Shown here: in pieces, positions 50,439-58,892 of the stretch | Layout: each line of letters begins with the position of its first letter | Numbering within the stretch: the stretch's first letter is position 1 | Source of the DNA: Streptomyces sp. NK08204 | GTDB lineage: Bacteria; Actinomycetota; Actinomycetes; Streptomycetales; Streptomycetaceae | DNA: 64,000 nucleotides | Assembly (NCBI RefSeq): GCF_020400585.1 | Contig: NZ_JAINVF010000015.1 | Coordinates: forward strand, 1 to 64,000 | Reading direction: 5' to 3' | The notes under the pieces: generated by a model | What the model was told of the DNA's origin: nothing | Database searches by the model: none | What the model saw: only the letters and a program-made list of their open reading frames with translations | Translations under genes and position numbers: made by a program

Positions 50439-51443
50439 TCAGCGTTCGCTGTCGAGGCTGGCCATCTGCTGGCTCGGGTAGCGCTCCCCGGCCGCGGCGT
50501 CCGCCGGGACCGCCTCCTCGATGGCGGCCAGGTCGGCCTCGTCGAGGGTGACGTCCAGCGCGCCGAGCGACTCGGCCAGCCGCTCGCGGGTGCGGGCGCC
50601 GACGAGCGGGACGATGTCCTCGCCGCGGGAGAGCACCCAGGCGATGGCGGTCTGCGCGACCGTCACGCCCTTCTGCCCGGCGATCTTGCGCAGGGCCTCG
50701 ACGAGGTCCAGGTTGTGCTGGAGGTTCTCGCCCTGGAAGCGCGGCGAGTGGGCCCGGAAGTCCCCCGCGCCGAGCTGCCGGTCCCGGCTGAAGTGGCCGG
50801 AGATCAGCCCGCGGGACAGCACGCCGTACGCGGTGATGCCGATGCCCAGCTCACGGGTGACCGGCAGGATCTCCTCCTCGATGCCACGGGAGATCAGCGA
50901 GTACTCGATCTGGAGGTCCGCGACGGGTGCCGTGGCGGCGGCCCGGCGGATGGTGTCGGCGCCGACCTCGCTGAGGCCGACGTGGCGGACGTACCCCTTC
51001 TCGATCAGTTCCGCGATCGCGCCGACGGTCTCCTCGATCGGCACGTCCGGGTCGAGGCGGGCGATCCGGTAGACGTCGATGTGGTCCACGCCCAGGCGCT
51101 GGAGGGAGTAGGCGGCGAAGTTCTTCACGGCGGCGGGACGGCCGTCGTGGCCGACCCAGTTGCCCTCCGGGTCGCGCAGGGCGCCGAACTTGACGCTGAC
51201 CAGCGCCTTCTCCCGGTGCGCGGCGGGCGCGGTGCGCAGGGCCTCGCCGATCAGCAGCTCGTTGTGGCCCATGCCGTAGAAGTCGCCGGTGTCCAGCAGG
51301 GTCACGCCCGCGTCCAGCGCCGCGTGAACGGTGGCGATGGACTCCGCGCGGTCGGCGTCGCCGTACAGGGCGGACATGCCCATGCAGCCGAGACCGAGGG
51401 CGGAGACCTGGGGGCCGGTGGTTCCAAGGGTTCGGGTTCGCAT
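50439..51443 (-). CDS. Aldo/keto reductase, AKR13-like
   Basis: 334 aa. The TIM-barrel reductase pattern is clear: GLGCMGMSALYG, LLDTGDFYGMGHNELLIGEAL with the catalytic Asp and Tyr, VSVKFG with the Lys, and the nucleotide site VPLVGARTRERLAE. The usual catalytic His is replaced in DVYRIARLDPDVPIEE by a YxxARLDP motif, as in AKR13-type enzymes. Such enzymes reduce aldehydes and ketones with NADPH. ATG 51443 was chosen as GGTGGAG is 8 bases upstream; ATG 51449 is too close to it. It leads a likely operon with the TetR gene. Confidence 0.88.
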   Translation of the reverse strand: MRTRTLGTTGPQVSALGLGCMGMSALYGDADRAESIATVHAALDAGVTLLDTGDFYGMGHNELLIGEALRTAPAAHREKALVSVKFGALRDPEGNWVGHDGRPAAVKNFAAYSLQRLGVDHIDVYRIARLDPDVPIEETVGAIAELIEKGYVRHVGLSEVGADTIRRAAATAPVADLQIEYSLISRGIEEEILPVTRELGIGITAYGVLSRGLISGHFSRDRQLGAGDFRAHSPRFQGENLQHNLDLVEALRKIAGQKGVTVAQTAIAWVLSRGEDIVPLVGARTRERLAESLGALDVTLDEADLAAIEEAVPADAAAGERYPSQQMASLDSER

Positions 51444-51458
51444 CGTCATGGCTCCACC

Positions 51459-51493
51459 CTGTCATGACAGCTGACAGATTTCAATATCTGTCA
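51459..51493 (-). promoter_or_regulatory. TetR-type operator of the reductase-regulator pair
   Basis: A perfect palindrome TGACAGAT-TTCAAT-ATCTGTCA (51472-51493) and a second, CTGTCATGACAG (51459-51470), stand side by side 16 bases upstream of the reductase start. The local AT content is far above background. Confidence 0.75.
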
Positions 51494-51514
51494 TTCCATA
51501 CTTGTCGCAAGCCG

Positions 51515-51559
51515 GAAAAAGCCCGCCCCCCATCCGATCGGGTCGGACGGGGGGCGGGC
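51515..51559 (-). terminator. Rho-independent terminator of glyS
   Basis: On the minus strand an 11-bp stem (GCCCGCCCCCC with GGGGGGCGGGC) is followed by TTTTT, about 24 bases after the glyS stop codon. Confidence 0.88.
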
Positions 51560-51582
51560 GGAAAAGCCGGGTGCGGCGAACC

Positions 51583-52965
51583 TCAGCAGCCGAGCAGACG
51601 CCCGGCGAGGTAGCCCTCGATCTGGTCGAGGGACACCCGCTCCTGCTTCATCGAGTCCCGCTCACGCACGGTGACCGCGTTGTCCTCGAGCGTGTCGAAG
51701 TCGACGGTCACGCAGTACGGCGTACCGATCTCGTCCTGGCGCCGGTAACGGCGGCCGATGGCACCGGCGTCGTCGAACTCGATGTTCCAGTTCTGCCGCA
51801 GCGCCTGCGCGAGGCCCTTGGCCTTCGGGGACAGCTCGGGGTTGCGCGACAGCGGCAGAACCGCGACCTTCACCGGGGCCAGACGGTGGTCGAGGCGCAG
51901 GACCGTGCGCTTCTCCATCTTGCCCTTGGCGTTCGGCGCCTCGTCCTCGACGTACGCGTCGAGCAGGAAGGCGAGCATCGTACGGCCGACACCGGCCGCC
52001 GGCTCGATGACGTACGGCGTCCAGCGCTCACCGGCCTCCTGGTCGAAGTACGACAGGTCCTGGCCGGAAGCCTTGGCATGGGCGCCGAGGTCGTAGTCGG
52101 TCCGGTTGGCGACGCCCTCCAGCTCGCCCCACTCGCTGCCGCCGAACTGGAAGCGGTACTCGATGTCGGCGGTGCGCTTGGAGTAGTGGGAGAGCTTCTC
52201 CTTCGGGTGCTCGTACCAGCGCATGTTCTCCTCACGGAGACCCAGGCCGCGGTACCAGTTCCAGCGCTGCTCCATCCAGTACTCGTGCCACTGCTCGTCC
52301 TCGCCCGGCTTGACGAAGAACTCCATCTCCATCTGCTCGAACTCACGGGTACGGAAGATGAAGTTGCCCGGCGTGATCTCGTTGCGGAACGACTTGCCCA
52401 TCTGGGCGATGCCGAACGGCGGCTTGCGGCGCGAGGTGGTCTGCACCTGGGCGAAGTTGGTGAAGATGCCCTGGGCGGTCTCGGGGCGCAGGTAGGCGAC
52501 CGAGCCGGTGTCCTGGGTGGGGCCGAGGTGGGTGGAGAGGAGACCGGAGAACTGCTTGGGCTCGGTGAACTGGCCCTTGTTGCCGCAGTTCGGGCAGTTG
52601 ATGTCGGCCAGGCCGTTCGCCGGGGCGTGGCCCTTCTTCTCCTCGTAGGCCTCTTCGAGGTGGTCGGCGCGGAACCGCTTGTGACACGAGGTGCACTCGG
52701 TCAGCGGGTCGGTGAAGGTGGCGACGTGGCCGGATGCGACCCAGACCTCGGAGGCCAGGATGACGGACGAGTCGATACCGACCACGTCCTCGCGCGACGT
52801 CACCATGTAGCGCCACCACTGGCGCTTGATGTTCTCCTTGAGCTCGACACCCAGCGGTCCGTAGTCCCAGGCGGCACGCTGTCCGCCGTAGATCTCACTG
52901 CACGGGAAAACGAAGCCACGGCGCTTGCTCAGGCTGACGATGGTGTCGATCTTGTCGGCGGCCAC
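51583..52965 (-). CDS. glyS: Glycyl-tRNA synthetase, dimeric type
   Basis: 460 aa, the single-chain alpha2 type used by actinobacteria. Class II motifs are visible: GFVFPCSEIYGGQRAAWDYG near the N-terminus, LRPETAQGIFTNF and KSFRNEITPGNFIFRTREFEQ in the middle, and the motif 3 region GVGRTMLAFLLDA. A zinc ribbon is formed by TECTSCHKRF and NCPNCGNKG. It charges tRNA-Gly. GTG 52965 (VAADKIDTIV) follows GAAGAGAG by 6 bases. It is divergent from znuA; the 186-base gap holds the Zur-controlled promoter of the zinc operon. Confidence 0.96.
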   Translation of the reverse strand: MAADKIDTIVSLSKRRGFVFPCSEIYGGQRAAWDYGPLGVELKENIKRQWWRYMVTSREDVVGIDSSVILASEVWVASGHVATFTDPLTECTSCHKRFRADHLEEAYEEKKGHAPANGLADINCPNCGNKGQFTEPKQFSGLLSTHLGPTQDTGSVAYLRPETAQGIFTNFAQVQTTSRRKPPFGIAQMGKSFRNEITPGNFIFRTREFEQMEMEFFVKPGEDEQWHEYWMEQRWNWYRGLGLREENMRWYEHPKEKLSHYSKRTADIEYRFQFGGSEWGELEGVANRTDYDLGAHAKASGQDLSYFDQEAGERWTPYVIEPAAGVGRTMLAFLLDAYVEDEAPNAKGKMEKRTVLRLDHRLAPVKVAVLPLSRNPELSPKAKGLAQALRQNWNIEFDDAGAIGRRYRRQDEIGTPYCVTVDFDTLEDNAVTVRERDSMKQERVSLDQIEGYLAGRLLGC

Positions 52966-53114
52966 GGTGCTCTCTTCATTACGACGACGGGCGTTGAAGC
53001 GAGATGCTTCCAGCGAATGATTCAGGTTACCGGCGCAGGCTCCCCCTCGGCCAAATCGGCCCCCTGACAGTGGCCCTGTCGCAGGCGGCCGGGGCTCCGC
53101 CGCGAGGCAGCTTG

Positions 53115-53152
53115 TTGACAACGGTTTCCATGTTTGTTGAAAATGACTGTCA
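53115..53152 (+). promoter_or_regulatory. znuA promoter with overlapping Zur box
   Basis: TTGACA (53115-53120), a 17-base spacer and TGAAAA (53138-53143) form a promoter. The 15-mer TGAAAATGACTGTCA (53138-53152) matches the actinobacterial Zur box and covers the -10 region and predicted start point. The predicted start point is within two bases of ATG 53152, so the message is probably leaderless. Confidence 0.7.
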
Positions 53153-54135
53153 TGAACAGACGTCGACGACTCATATCCGGGTCCGCGATCGCGCTCGCCA
53201 CCGCGCTGGGCCTCGGCGCCCTCTCCGGCTGCTCCCTCGAGAGCGCGGCGGCCGGCAACACCGGCAAGTTCGACGTCGTCGCGTCGTTCTACCCGATGGC
53301 CTTCCTCGCCGAGCGGATCGGCGGCAGCCACGTCCACGTCACCACCTTCACCTCCCCCGACCAGGAACCGCACGACCTGGAGCTGAGCCCCCGGCAGATC
53401 GGCCGGCTGGAGGACTCCGACGCCGTCCTGTACCTGAAGAACCTCCAGCCCGCCGTCGACGACGCGGTGGCCCAGTCCCCGGTCAGGACGAAGATCGACG
53501 CGGCCTCCCTGACCACGCTGGAGCAGCACGGCAACGAGGTCGGCGGCCACGCGGCAGCCCACGACACCGATCAGCACGAGGAGCCCGGCGAGAACTCCGG
53601 CCAGGACTCCGGTGCCAAGGACCCGCACCTCTGGCTCGACCCGGTGCGCTACGCCCAGGTCGCCGAGGGCGTCGGCAAGGCCTTCGCGAAGGCCGACCCC
53701 AAGCACGCCGCCGACTACAGGAAGAACACCGCGGCCCTCGTCAAGCAGCTGAACGACCTGGACACCAGGTTCAGGGACGGCCTCGCGCACACGAAGACCA
53801 AGGTCTTCATCACCACGCACGCCGCCTTCGGCTACCTCGCCGAGCGCTACGGCCTCACCGAGGAGGCCATCAGCGGCCTCGACCCCGAGTCGGAGCCCAG
53901 CGCCGCGCGCGTGAAGGACCTGGAGAAGCTGGCCAGGGCCGACGGCGTCACCACCGTCTTCTACGAAACGCTGGTCAGCGACAAGACCGCGAAGACCGTC
54001 GCGGGCGACGCGGACCTGCACACGGACGTCCTCGACCCGATCGAGGGCATCACGGACAAGTCCCGGGGCACCGACTACTTCTCCGTCCAGGAAGCCAACC
54101 TCAAGGCGCTCCAGCAGGCTCTGGGCGCAAGGTGA
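53152..54135 (+). CDS. znuA: Zinc ABC transporter, substrate-binding lipoprotein
   Basis: 327 aa. A lipoprotein signal (MNRRRRLISGSAIALATALG, lipobox LSGC with Cys27) anchors it outside the membrane. The metal-binding fold has VASFYPMAFLAERIGG, EPHDLELSPRQ and KDPHLWLDPVRYAQ, and an ETLVSDK loop near the C-terminus. A His/Asp-rich loop (GGHAAAHDTDQHEE) between residues about 135-155 is typical of zinc rather than manganese binders. It captures Zn for ZnuBC. ATG 53152 is chosen for the leaderless promoter; ATG 53143 is an alternative inside the Zur box. The ATPase gene follows immediately. Confidence 0.92.
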   Translation: MNRRRRLISGSAIALATALGLGALSGCSLESAAAGNTGKFDVVASFYPMAFLAERIGGSHVHVTTFTSPDQEPHDLELSPRQIGRLEDSDAVLYLKNLQPAVDDAVAQSPVRTKIDAASLTTLEQHGNEVGGHAAAHDTDQHEEPGENSGQDSGAKDPHLWLDPVRYAQVAEGVGKAFAKADPKHAADYRKNTAALVKQLNDLDTRFRDGLAHTKTKVFITTHAAFGYLAERYGLTEEAISGLDPESEPSAARVKDLEKLARADGVTTVFYETLVSDKTAKTVAGDADLHTDVLDPIEGITDKSRGTDYFSVQEANLKALQQALGAR

Positions 54136-54146
54136 CGGGAGCCGAC

Positions 54147-54935
54147 ATGAGCAGCGAGTCCCTCAGGACCGACGAGTCCGTCATAGCCATGCGCTCGGTG
54201 ACCGCCGAACTCGGCGCGCGTCCCGTACTGCGCGGCATCGACGTCACCGTGCACCGCGGCGAGGTCGTCGCCCTCCTCGGCGCGAACGGCTCCGGCAAGT
54301 CGACCGCCGTACGCAGCATCATCGGGCAAGTACCCGTCAGCGGCGGCACGATCGAGCTGTTCGGAACCCCGCGCCGCTCCTTCCGCGACTGGGCGCGCGT
54401 GGGCTACGTACCGCAGCGCACCACCGCCGCGGGCGGGGTCCCCACCACGGTGGCCGAGATCGTCTCCACGGGCCGCCTGTCCCGCACCCGCTTCGGCCTC
54501 TTCCGCAGGGCGGACCGCGAGGCCGTGGCCCGGGCCCTGGAACTGGTCGGCATGGCGGACCGCGCCAAGGACTCGGTGACCGCCCTGTCCGGGGGCCAGC
54601 ACCAGCGCGTCCTGATCGCCCGCGCCCTGGTCTCCGAACCCGAGCTGCTGATCATGGACGAGCCGATGGCCGGCGTCGACCTGGCCAGCCAGGAGGTCCT
54701 CGCCCGGACCCTGCGCCAGCAGGTCGCCGCCGGTACGACGGTCCTGCTGGTCCTGCACGAACTCGGTCCCCTGGAGCCCCTGATCGACCGGGCGGTCGTC
54801 CTGCGCGACGGCTGCGTGGTGCACGACGGCCCGCCCCCGAAGGCGGTCGGCCAGCACGCCCTGCCCGGCCACGACCACGTACACCCGCACGCACCCGCGG
54901 GCGCCGAACCGTCCCGCACGGGACTGCTGAGCTGA
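54147..54935 (+). CDS. znuC: Zinc ABC transporter, ATPase
   Basis: 262 aa. Walker A LLGANGSGKSTAVR, Q-loop YVPQRT, signature LSGGQHQRVLIARAL and Walker B LLIMDEPMAGVD are all intact, followed by the switch His in LVLHELG. It powers zinc import. ATG 54147 is preferred since GGGAG is 5 bases upstream; GTG 54132, overlapping the znuA stop, is possible. The C-terminal tail is His-rich (GHDHVHPHAP), which could bind zinc and sense or buffer the metal. Confidence 0.93.
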   Translation: MSSESLRTDESVIAMRSVTAELGARPVLRGIDVTVHRGEVVALLGANGSGKSTAVRSIIGQVPVSGGTIELFGTPRRSFRDWARVGYVPQRTTAAGGVPTTVAEIVSTGRLSRTRFGLFRRADREAVARALELVGMADRAKDSVTALSGGQHQRVLIARALVSEPELLIMDEPMAGVDLASQEVLARTLRQQVAAGTTVLLVLHELGPLEPLIDRAVVLRDGCVVHDGPPPKAVGQHALPGHDHVHPHAPAGAEPSRTGLLS

Positions 54936-54951
54936 CGGGACGCTTGAGCTG

Positions 54952-55854
54952 ATGGAATTCCTGCACTACGACTTCATGCAACGGGCGCTCGTCGCGGCCG
55001 TCCTGGTCGGCATCACCGCCCCCGCGATCGGCATCTACCTCGTCCAGCGCCGCCAGCCCCTGATGGGCGACGGCATCGGGCACGTCGCGATGACCGGCGT
55101 CGGCCTCGGCTTCCTCCTGCACGCCTCACCGGTGTGGACGGCCACGGCCGTCTCCGCGCTCGGCGCCGTGCTGATGGAGCTGGTCCGCTGGTACGCCAAG
55201 ACACGCGGCGACATCGCCCTGGCGATGCTCTTCTACGGCGGCATGGCCGGCGGCGTGATGCTCGTCAACATCACCCCGGGCGGCTCCACCGCCAACCTGT
55301 TCTCGTATCTGTTCGGCTCACTGTCGACGGTCTCCCCGTCCGATGTGAACGCCATCATGGTGCTGGCCGCGTTCGCGGCCCTGGTGACCCTCGGGCTGCG
55401 CCGCCAGCTGTTCGCGGTCAGCCAGGACGAGGAGTTCGCGCGGGTCACCGGGCTTCCGGTGCGCGCCCTGAACCTGCTCACGGCCGTCACGGCGGCGGTC
55501 ACCGTCACCGTCGCCATGCGGGTGGTCGGCCTGATCCTCGTCTCCGCGCTCATGGTCGTGCCGGTCGCCGCCGCCCAGCAGCTCACCCGCAGCTTCGCCG
55601 CGACGTTCGCGATCGCCGTCGCCATCGGCGTGACCGTGGCGATCAGCGGCACGGTCACCTCCTACTACCAGGACGTCCCGCCCGGCGCGACGATCGTGCT
55701 GCTGACCATCGCCGCGTTCATCGCGCTCACCGCCGTGGCCGCACCCCTGGCCCGGCGACGCGCCCGCGCGGCGGCATCGGCCCAGCCGCCGGGCGACCCC
55801 GCCGAATGCTCGGTTCCGGTCACGCGGAAGGCCGCGGACGAGGTCGGCGTCTGA
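54952..55854 (+). CDS. znuB: Zinc ABC transporter, permease
   Basis: 300 aa with eight or more helices. MEFLHYDFMQRALVAAVLVG and YLVQRRQPLMGDGIGHVAMTGVGL (in part) are standard ABC-3 permease motifs, and AVSQDEEFARVTGLPVRALN is the coupling region that meets the ATPase. It forms the zinc channel. ATG is 16 bases after znuC, with no strong ribosome site of its own, so coupling to znuC is likely. The zur gene follows 63 bases downstream. Confidence 0.93.
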   Translation: MEFLHYDFMQRALVAAVLVGITAPAIGIYLVQRRQPLMGDGIGHVAMTGVGLGFLLHASPVWTATAVSALGAVLMELVRWYAKTRGDIALAMLFYGGMAGGVMLVNITPGGSTANLFSYLFGSLSTVSPSDVNAIMVLAAFAALVTLGLRRQLFAVSQDEEFARVTGLPVRALNLLTAVTAAVTVTVAMRVVGLILVSALMVVPVAAAQQLTRSFAATFAIAVAIGVTVAISGTVTSYYQDVPPGATIVLLTIAAFIALTAVAAPLARRRARAAASAQPPGDPAECSVPVTRKAADEVGV

Positions 55855-55917
55855 CCGTGCGCGGCCCGGACTGGCACAATGACCGTCCGGGCAGACGCGA
55901 GACGTGAGGAGACAACG

Positions 55918-56334
55918 GTGACGACCGCTGGACCGCCTGTGAAGGGGCGCGCGACCCGGCAGCGTGCCGCTGTGGCGGCGGCCCTCGACGAGGTCGACGA
56001 GTTCCGCAGCGCGCAGGAACTGCACGACATGCTCAAGCACAAGGGCGACTCGGTCGGCCTCACCACCGTCTACCGCACCCTCCAGTCGCTCGCCGAGGCC
56101 GGCGAGGTCGACGTCCTGCGCACCTCCGACGGCGAGTCGGTCTACCGCCGCTGCTCCAGCGGCGAGCACCATCACCACCTGGTCTGCCGCTCCTGCGGCA
56201 AGGCGGTCGAGGTGGCGGGCCCGGCCGTGGAGAAGTGGGCCGAGGCCATCGCGGCGGAGCACGGGTACGTCAACGTGGCCCACACCGTGGAGATCTTCGG
56301 GACCTGCGCGGAGTGCGCCGCCGCCGGGAACTGA
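55918..56334 (+). CDS. zur: Zinc-responsive Fur-family repressor
   Basis: 138 aa. The winged helix has LDEVDEFRSAQELHDMLKH and VGLTTVYRTLQSLAEAG; the metal domain has GEHHHHLVCRSCGKAVEV and FGTCAECAA with the two CxxC pairs of the structural zinc site. Zn-loaded Zur represses zinc uptake genes by binding sites such as the box at 53138. GTG 55918 follows GAGGAG by 6-8 bases. Its position directly after znuACB suggests co-transcription, with a possible weak own promoter (CACAAT at 55875) in the gap. Confidence 0.93.
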   Translation: MTTAGPPVKGRATRQRAAVAAALDEVDEFRSAQELHDMLKHKGDSVGLTTVYRTLQSLAEAGEVDVLRTSDGESVYRRCSSGEHHHHLVCRSCGKAVEVAGPAVEKWAEAIAAEHGYVNVAHTVEIFGTCAECAAAGN

Positions 56335-56337
56335 CGC

Positions 56338-56874
56338 TCAGGCGCGGGTGAGGTTGCGGTCGAGGATCTCCCGCAGGCGGTCCGCGTCGGCGGGATTCGC
56401 CAGGCCGCGCTTGGGCAGCAAGGTGAAGCAGCTGGCGTTCTTGTCGTCGGCGTAGGTGAAGAACGCGTCCTTGGTCTCCCGATAACGCGGCTGCGCAGCC
56501 CACTTGACCGACGTCGTGCTGTTGTCGGTGGTGACCGTCAGCCCGGCGTCCGTCACGGTCGCGCGGTAGGTGCCGTTGCGGGCGGCGAGCTTGAGGAACG
56601 CGCGGGCCTGGAGTCGGGGCGTGAGGAGCAGCAGGACCGCGGCCACGGGCAACCAGATCAGCAGGAACCAGTCAGGCTTCTCCCTCCCCGCCACCGAGAG
56701 CGCGGCCCTCAGCACGAAGGCGAACACCGCGAGACCGACGGTCCAGTTCCGCATCCACCCCCGGCGCCGCACCCGGTTGCGTTCCCGCAGCGCCCCCGTG
56801 AAATCGCCCAAGACCGGCTGATACACCAGCTCGACCACGCCCTGCTCGGCGTCCCGCCCCATGTCCATGACCAT
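56338..56874 (-). CDS. YcxB-like membrane protein
   Basis: 178 aa. Two membrane helices (WTVGLAVFAFVLRAALSVAG and WFLLIWLPVAAVLLLLTP, residues about 44-90) are followed by a YcxB-type domain: GTYRATVTDAGLTVTTDNST, then SVKWAAQPRYRETKDAFFTY and a C-terminal LLPKRGLANPADADRLREIL. The family is common in actinobacteria and uncharacterised. Three in-frame ATG codons (56874, 56868, 56862) can start it. It is convergent with zur, 3 bases apart, and lies just downstream of uppS on the same strand. Confidence 0.72.
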   Translation of the reverse strand: MVMDMGRDAEQGVVELVYQPVLGDFTGALRERNRVRRRGWMRNWTVGLAVFAFVLRAALSVAGREKPDWFLLIWLPVAAVLLLLTPRLQARAFLKLAARNGTYRATVTDAGLTVTTDNSTTSVKWAAQPRYRETKDAFFTYADDKNASCFTLLPKRGLANPADADRLREILDRNLTRA

Positions 56875-56895
56875 GAGGCGGGATAGTACAGGCGC

Positions 56896-57747
56896 TCACG
56901 AGGAGGCGTCGTCGCCCTTCATCGCCGCCTCCATCGCCAGCAGTTCCTCGTTCGGGACGGCCCCGCCGAACCGCCGGTCGCGGGAGGCGAACTCGATGCA
57001 GGCCCGCCACAGGTCGCGGCGGTCGAAGTCCGGCCACAGCACGTCCTGGAAGACCATCTCGGCGTACGCGCTCTGCCAGAGCAGGTAGTTGGAGGTGCGC
57101 TGTTCACCGCTGGGGCGCAGGAACAGGTCGACGTCCGGCATGTCCGGGTAGTACAGGTACTTCTGGATGGTCTTCTCGCTGACCTTCGCGGGGTCGAGAC
57201 GCCCCGCCTTCACGTCCTCGGCGAGGGCCTTGGCGGCGTCGGCGAGTTCGGCACGCCCGCCGTAGTTCATGCAGAAGTACAGGGTGAGCAGGTCGTTGCC
57301 CTTGGTCTGCTCCTGGGCGACCTGGAGTTCCTTGGCGACCGACTTCCACAGCTTCGGCATACGGCCCACCCAGCGCACCCGGATGCCGAGTTCGTCGAGC
57401 TGGTCACGGGTCTTGCGGATGAAGTCGCGGTTGAAGTTCATCAGGAAGCGGACCTCTTCGGGCGAGCGCTTCCAGTTCTCGGTGGAGAAGGCGTAGAGGG
57501 AGATGTTCCGGACACCGATCTCGACCGCGCCCTGGAGCACGTCCAGTACCTTCTCGGCGCCGACCTTGTGCCCCTCCGTACGCGGCAGGCCGCGCTCCTT
57601 GGCCCAGCGTCCGTTGCCGTCCATGACGATCGCGACGTGCTCCGGGACCAGCTCGCCGGGGAGCTTCGGCGCGCGGGCACCGGAGGGGTGCGGCTCCGGC
57701 GCCCTGTACTCGCGCCGCTGGCGCCCCAGGATCCCGCGTACGACCAT
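56896..57747 (-). CDS. uppS: Isoprenyl transferase (undecaprenyl diphosphate synthase)
   Basis: 283 aa. The cis-prenyltransferase signature VAIVMDGNGRWAKERGLPRT holds the catalytic Asp43; other conserved parts are SLYAFSTENWKRSPEEV, CMNYGGRAEL and DLFLRPSGEQRTSNYLLWQ with the RxSGExR metal/diphosphate motif. It builds the long-chain polyprenyl carrier used in wall synthesis. ATG 57747 is the family start. It lies 29 bases after recO on the same strand, a common actinobacterial order. Confidence 0.95.
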   Translation of the reverse strand: MVVRGILGRQRREYRAPEPHPSGARAPKLPGELVPEHVAIVMDGNGRWAKERGLPRTEGHKVGAEKVLDVLQGAVEIGVRNISLYAFSTENWKRSPEEVRFLMNFNRDFIRKTRDQLDELGIRVRWVGRMPKLWKSVAKELQVAQEQTKGNDLLTLYFCMNYGGRAELADAAKALAEDVKAGRLDPAKVSEKTIQKYLYYPDMPDVDLFLRPSGEQRTSNYLLWQSAYAEMVFQDVLWPDFDRRDLWRACIEFASRDRRFGGAVPNEELLAMEAAMKGDDASS

Positions 57748-57776
57748 GGTGTGGTTCTCGCTTCCCTAACTTGCTC

Positions 57777-58523
57777 TTACTTTTCCACGTACCGAAGTGA
57801 GCGCAGCCCGCGCTCCAGATGCCAGTGCAGGTAGGCGGACACCAGCCCGCTGCCCTCGCGGACGTACCGCGCCTCGCACGCGTCCGCCGTCTCCCAGTCT
57901 CCCGTAAGCAGCGCGCCGAGCAGGATCAGGGTCTGCGGGGAGGGCACGACACTGCCCGGCACCCGGCAGTCGACGCACACGGAACCACCGGAGGCGACCG
58001 AGAAGAACCGGTTCGGACCGGGCATGCCGCACCTGGCGCAGTCACCGAAGCTGGGGGCGTACCCGTTGACGGCCAGCGACCGCAGCAGGAAGGCGTCGAG
58101 CACGAGGTGGGGCGCGTGCTCCCCCCGGGCGAGGGTCCGCAGCGCCCCGACGAGCAGCAGATACTGCTGCACGGCCGGCTCGCCCTCATGATCCGTGAAC
58201 CGCTCTGCGGTCTCCAGCATGGCCGTACCGGCGGTGTACCGCGCGTAGTCGGTCACGATCCCGCTGCCGTACGGCGCGATGGTCTCACTCTGCGTACACA
58301 GCGGCAGCCCGCGTCCGACCAGCTCGCTTCCCCGCGCGAAGAACTGCACGTCCACGTGGGAGAAGGGCTCCAGCCGAGCCCCGAACTTCGACTTGGTCCG
58401 CCGCACCCCACGGGCGACGGCCCGCACCCGCCCGTGACTGCGCGTGAGCAGCGTGATGATCCGGTCCGCCTCACCCAGCTTCTGGGTGCGCAGCACGATG
58501 CCGTCGTCGCGGAACAGACTCAT
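57777..58523 (-). CDS. recO: DNA repair protein RecO
   Basis: 248 aa. The OB-fold N-terminus reads MSLFRDDGIVLRTQKLGEAD and TLLTRSHGRVRAVARGVRRTKS; the helical C-terminal domain has a zinc finger with CARCGMPG and CVDCRVPG. RecO helps load RecA at gaps with RecF and RecR. ATG 58523 is chosen as the family start; upstream in-frame sequence has no homology-like pattern. The next 99 bases separate it from the accessory patch starting with the antitoxin-like gene. Confidence 0.93.
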   Translation of the reverse strand: MSLFRDDGIVLRTQKLGEADRIITLLTRSHGRVRAVARGVRRTKSKFGARLEPFSHVDVQFFARGSELVGRGLPLCTQSETIAPYGSGIVTDYARYTAGTAMLETAERFTDHEGEPAVQQYLLLVGALRTLARGEHAPHLVLDAFLLRSLAVNGYAPSFGDCARCGMPGPNRFFSVASGGSVCVDCRVPGSVVPSPQTLILLGALLTGDWETADACEARYVREGSGLVSAYLHWHLERGLRSLRYVEK

Positions 58524-58622
58524 GGGCCCATTCTCGCGCACGGGGAACGGCGCACCGCTCATCCGGGTGAAAGCAGCCGGTGTGCCTGGCCCGGGCCCGC
58601 CAGGGTCAGTGAGACTCCCGGT

Positions 58623-58892
58623 ATGAGACTGGAGCGCGTGACCATCACCATCCCCGGCGAGACACTCGACGCCGCCAAGGCAGCCGCCGAGCGCGAAGGC
58701 CTGAGCGTGTCCGCCTGGCTGTCCCGTGCGGCCGAACGGGCCGCGAAGATCGAGGCGGGGCTCGCGGCGGCGGAGGAGGCCATGGCAGACCTTGATCCAC
58801 CGACGCCGGAGGAGCAGGCGTGGGTGGACGCCGTCATGGATGACGTCACTCGCTCTGCGGACTCGGACGGCCTCTCGCGAGGCGCCGCGTGA
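58623..58892 (+). CDS. Ribbon-helix-helix antitoxin-like protein
   Basis: 89 aa. The N-terminus RVTITIPGETLDAAKAAAER then GLSVSAWLSRAAER is a ribbon-helix-helix DNA-binding motif, as in CopG- and VapB-type antitoxins. The acidic C-terminus (EEAMADLDPPTPEEQAWVDA) would wrap the partner. Its stop overlaps the GTG start of the PIN-domain gene (GTGA), the usual layout of a toxin-antitoxin pair where the antitoxin comes first. Autorepression of the pair is expected. Confidence 0.82.
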   Translation: MRLERVTITIPGETLDAAKAAAEREGLSVSAWLSRAAERAAKIEAGLAAAEEAMADLDPPTPEEQAWVDAVMDDVTRSADSDGLSRGAA

